Assembly: GCF_009755605.1 (NCBI RefSeq)
Contig: NZ_WPNZ01000006.1
Location: 310,001-374,000, forward strand
Origin: Streptomyces typhae
GTDB lineage: Bacteria > Actinomycetota > Actinomycetes > Streptomycetales > Streptomycetaceae
Reading direction: 5' to 3'
DNA: 64,000 bases
Part shown: in pieces, positions 62,431 to 64,000 of the stretch
Layout of the letters: every line of letters begins with the position of its first letter
How positions within the stretch are numbered: position 1 is the stretch's first letter
Position numbers and translations under genes: made by a program
The notes under the pieces: model-generated
Told to the model about the DNA's origin: nothing
The model's database searches: none
The model's input: the letters and a program-made list of their open reading frames with translations, nothing else

Positions 62431-62486
62431 GGGCTCCTACGGGAAGGCGAGAGGGGCCGGGCGCGGCGGACCGGCGATGACTATAG

Positions 62487-62517
62487 GAGCATAGCTCATT
62501 GTTACCTATGCTCACAA
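62487..62517. promoter_or_regulatory. MarR operator and exporter promoter
   Basis: GAGCATAG (62487-62494) and CTATGCTC (62506-62513) form an inverted repeat with an 11-bp spacer. On the minus strand TTGTGA (62517-62512) and TATGCT (62493-62488) with an 18-bp gap form a promoter for the exporter that is overlapped by the operator. The segment is much less G+C-rich than its surroundings. Confidence 0.7.
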
Positions 62518-62544
62518 TGTACGAGGTCCTGATACCGTTCCCCC

Positions 62545-62988
62545 ATGAGCACACCGGACACCGACGGACTGCTGGCCGAGCAGCTGCTGCGGCTCACCCG
62601 TCGGCTGCACCGCATCCAGAAGCGCCATCTGGAGCCCGTCGGTGTCACGCCGGCGCAGTCCCGCCTGCTGCGCACCCTGTCGTCCTACGACACACCGCCG
62701 CGCATGGCGGACCTCGCGCAGCGCCTGGAGGTCGTCCCGCGCGCCGTGACCAGCCTGGTCGACGGCCTGGAGGGGGCGGGCCTCGTGCGCCGCGTGCCCG
62801 ACCCCACCAACCGCCGCGTCATCCGCATAGAGCTCACGGAGGGCGGGCGCGAGGCCCTCGGCCGACTGCGCGGCGCGCGCCGGGCCGCCGCGGAGGACAT
62901 CCTGGCTCCGTTGGACGCCGCTCAGCGCGAGCAGCTGGGCGGGCTGCTCGACGCCCTGATCGACGCGCCGGATCAGCCGCACTGCTGA
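62545..62988 (+). CDS. MarR-family transcriptional regulator
   Basis: The 147-residue winged-helix protein has VTPAQSRLLRTLSSYDTPPRMADLAQRLEVVPRAVTSLVDGLEGAGLVRRVPDPTNRRVIRIELTEGG spread over the core: the recognition helix is in VVPRAVTSLVDGLE and the wing in DPTNRRVIRI. It is divergent from the exporter gene and probably represses both genes through the inverted repeat at 62487-62513. Confidence 0.92.
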   Translation: MSTPDTDGLLAEQLLRLTRRLHRIQKRHLEPVGVTPAQSRLLRTLSSYDTPPRMADLAQRLEVVPRAVTSLVDGLEGAGLVRRVPDPTNRRVIRIELTEGGREALGRLRGARRAAAEDILAPLDAAQREQLGGLLDALIDAPDQPHC

Positions 62989-62999
62989 ACGGGGGTCTC

Positions 63000-63125
63000 C
63001 GCCGGACCCACCGGACCCGCCCGAACTCGCCAAACCCGCCCGGACCCGCCGGACCCGCCGGACCCACCCGAACCCGCCGGACCCGCCTGAACCCGCTGAA
63101 CCCGCCGGAACCCGCCGAACCCGTT
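63000..63125. repeat. Degenerate 9-bp repeats (ccggaccc/ccgaaccc)
   Basis: About fourteen degenerate units of 8-10 bp (ccgccggac, ccacccgaa, ccgctgaac) fill the gap between the MarR gene and the next gene. No gene or hairpin is assigned. Confidence 0.8.
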
Positions 63126-63136
63126 GAGGAGAGGCC

Positions 63137-64000
63137 ATGCCCCTGCTGGAGCCCGACCCCGAAGCCCTGCGCCCCGCCCCCGACGGCCGGGCGGCGTCCT
63201 CCGACCGGGTCCCCGACGCCCTGGCCGGCGGCACCCCCGCACCGCTGCGCGACGACCTGGCGGCGCTCCTCGGCCCCGGCAAGGTCCTGAGCAAGGTGTC
63301 CGACCTGGTCCGGTACGCGTCGGACGCGAGCCCCTACCGCTTCGTGCCCCAGGTCGTGGTCGTCGCCGAGGACATCGACGACGTGTCGGCGGTCCTGTCG
63401 TACGCACATGGCCGCGGCCGCGAGGTCGTCTTCCGCGCCGCGGGGACCTCCCTGAACGGCCAGGCGCAGGGCGAGGACATCCTCGTGGACGTACGGAAGC
63501 ACTGGGCGGGCGTCGAGGTGCTCGACGGCTCACGGGGCGGGAGCGGGGACGGGGGCGGGCTGCTGGAGCGCACCGGGAGCGTCGACGATGCGGAAGGCGC
63601 CGCGGAGCCGCAGCGCACCAGGAGCATCGGCGGCGCGGAAGGCGCCGCGGAGCCGCAGCGCACCGGGAGCGTCGACGGTGCGGAAGGCGCCGAGGGGCCG
63701 GAGCGCACAGTCCGCGCGCGGATCGGCCCCGGCACGACGATCGTGCGCGCCAACGCCACCCTCGCCCGGCACGGCCGCGTCCTCGGCCCCGACCCGGCGA
63801 GCGCGATCGCCTGCACCGTCGGCGGCGTCGTCGCGAACAACGCCTCCGGCATGACCGCGGGCACCACCCGCAATTCCTACCGCACGGTCGCGTCCCTGAC
63901 CTTCGTGCTGCCCTCCGGCACGGTCGTCGACACGGCGGACCCCGACGCCGACGAGCTCCTCGCGCACGCCGAACCCGCCCTGTGCGCGGGCCTTCTGGAG
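63137..64000 (+). CDS. FAD-linked oxidase/D-2-hydroxyacid dehydrogenase, 5' part (continues past window)
   Basis: The frame is open at the right edge. The N-terminal FAD_binding_4 region is visible: VVVAEDIDDVSAVLSYAHGRGREVVFRAAGTSLNGQAQGED in parts, IGPGTTIVRANATLARHGRVLGPDPASAIACTVGGVVANNASGM in parts, and SYRTVASLTFVLPSGTVVD. This resembles FAD-dependent D-lactate/2-hydroxyglutarate-type dehydrogenases. Between these parts (residues about 130-195) lies an insertion of three 17-residue repeats (EGAAEPQRTGSVDG; 51-bp DNA units at about 63570-63705) absent from the family. The ATG at 63137 follows gaggagagg. Confidence 0.85.
   Translation, partial: MPLLEPDPEALRPAPDGRAASSDRVPDALAGGTPAPLRDDLAALLGPGKVLSKVSDLVRYASDASPYRFVPQVVVVAEDIDDVSAVLSYAHGRGREVVFRAAGTSLNGQAQGEDILVDVRKHWAGVEVLDGSRGGSGDGGGLLERTGSVDDAEGAAEPQRTRSIGGAEGAAEPQRTGSVDGAEGAEGPERTVRARIGPGTTIVRANATLARHGRVLGPDPASAIACTVGGVVANNASGMTAGTTRNSYRTVASLTFVLPSGTVVDTADPDADELLAHAEPALCAGLLE

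Overview
The window is very G+C-rich and gene-dense, with SD-led genes, frequent ATGA/GTGA start-stop overlaps, GTG and TTG starts, and families typical of Streptomyces (DUF5997 beside a LysR-type ligand-binding protein, LmbU-type regulators, a sulfonate operon behind a short leader peptide). It is almost certainly a chromosomal segment of Streptomyces or a close relative. Most of it is specialised-metabolite biosynthesis, set in ordinary chromosomal genes.

Left biosynthetic block (1-12.6 kb, mainly minus strand): the N-terminal part of an NRPS (adenylation domain leading into a methyltransferase), then a translationally coupled run: two paralogous amidohydrolases flanking a carrier protein, an adenylate-forming ligase, a class III aminotransferase fused to a SRPBCC-like domain, a GNAT-fold acyltransferase, a desaturase and a free-standing condensation domain. 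A divergent MFS exporter ends the block. The block continues beyond the left edge. It looks built to activate, aminate, desaturate and amide-couple a carrier-bound acyl chain.

Middle (12.7-20.9 kb): mostly housekeeping or regulatory genes (M28 peptidase, LysR-like protein and DUF5997, STAS protein, TetR/MFS pair with an operator, FabG, DUF523) with many minisatellite-like repeats.

Right biosynthetic block (21-47.5 kb), framed by two LmbU-type genes. It holds a complete gene set for a dTDP-3-amino-3-C-methyl-2,3,6-trideoxyhexose (vancosamine/epivancosamine type) split between its two ends, with two near-identical glycosyltransferases and a TylF-type O-methyltransferase. It also holds an aryl-acid starter set (carrier protein, unusual ligase, MIO ammonia-lyase), a fatty-acyl-AMP ligase, a second carrier protein, a ketosynthase and an ABC exporter. 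In the middle sits a class III lanthipeptide locus: GNAT, LanKC and two tandem 27-residue precursors ending in S-x2-S-x2-C. The arrangement suggests a glycosylated, acylated lanthipeptide hybrid related in logic to lipolanthines; this is a hypothesis. An 18-bp palindrome recurs at three places in this block, two of them in or near the LmbU genes.

Right flank (47.6-64 kb): an FAD-dependent protein, YjbQ, a probably leaderless Cys-terminated leader peptide ahead of ssuCBAD-like sulfonate genes, a flavin monooxygenase, a sigma-like regulator with a repeat-rich partner, a subtilisin-like protease, an MltG-like enzyme, a MarR/ABC exporter pair with an operator, and the start of an FAD-linked oxidase. 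No tRNA, rRNA, insertion sequence or CRISPR array was recognised.
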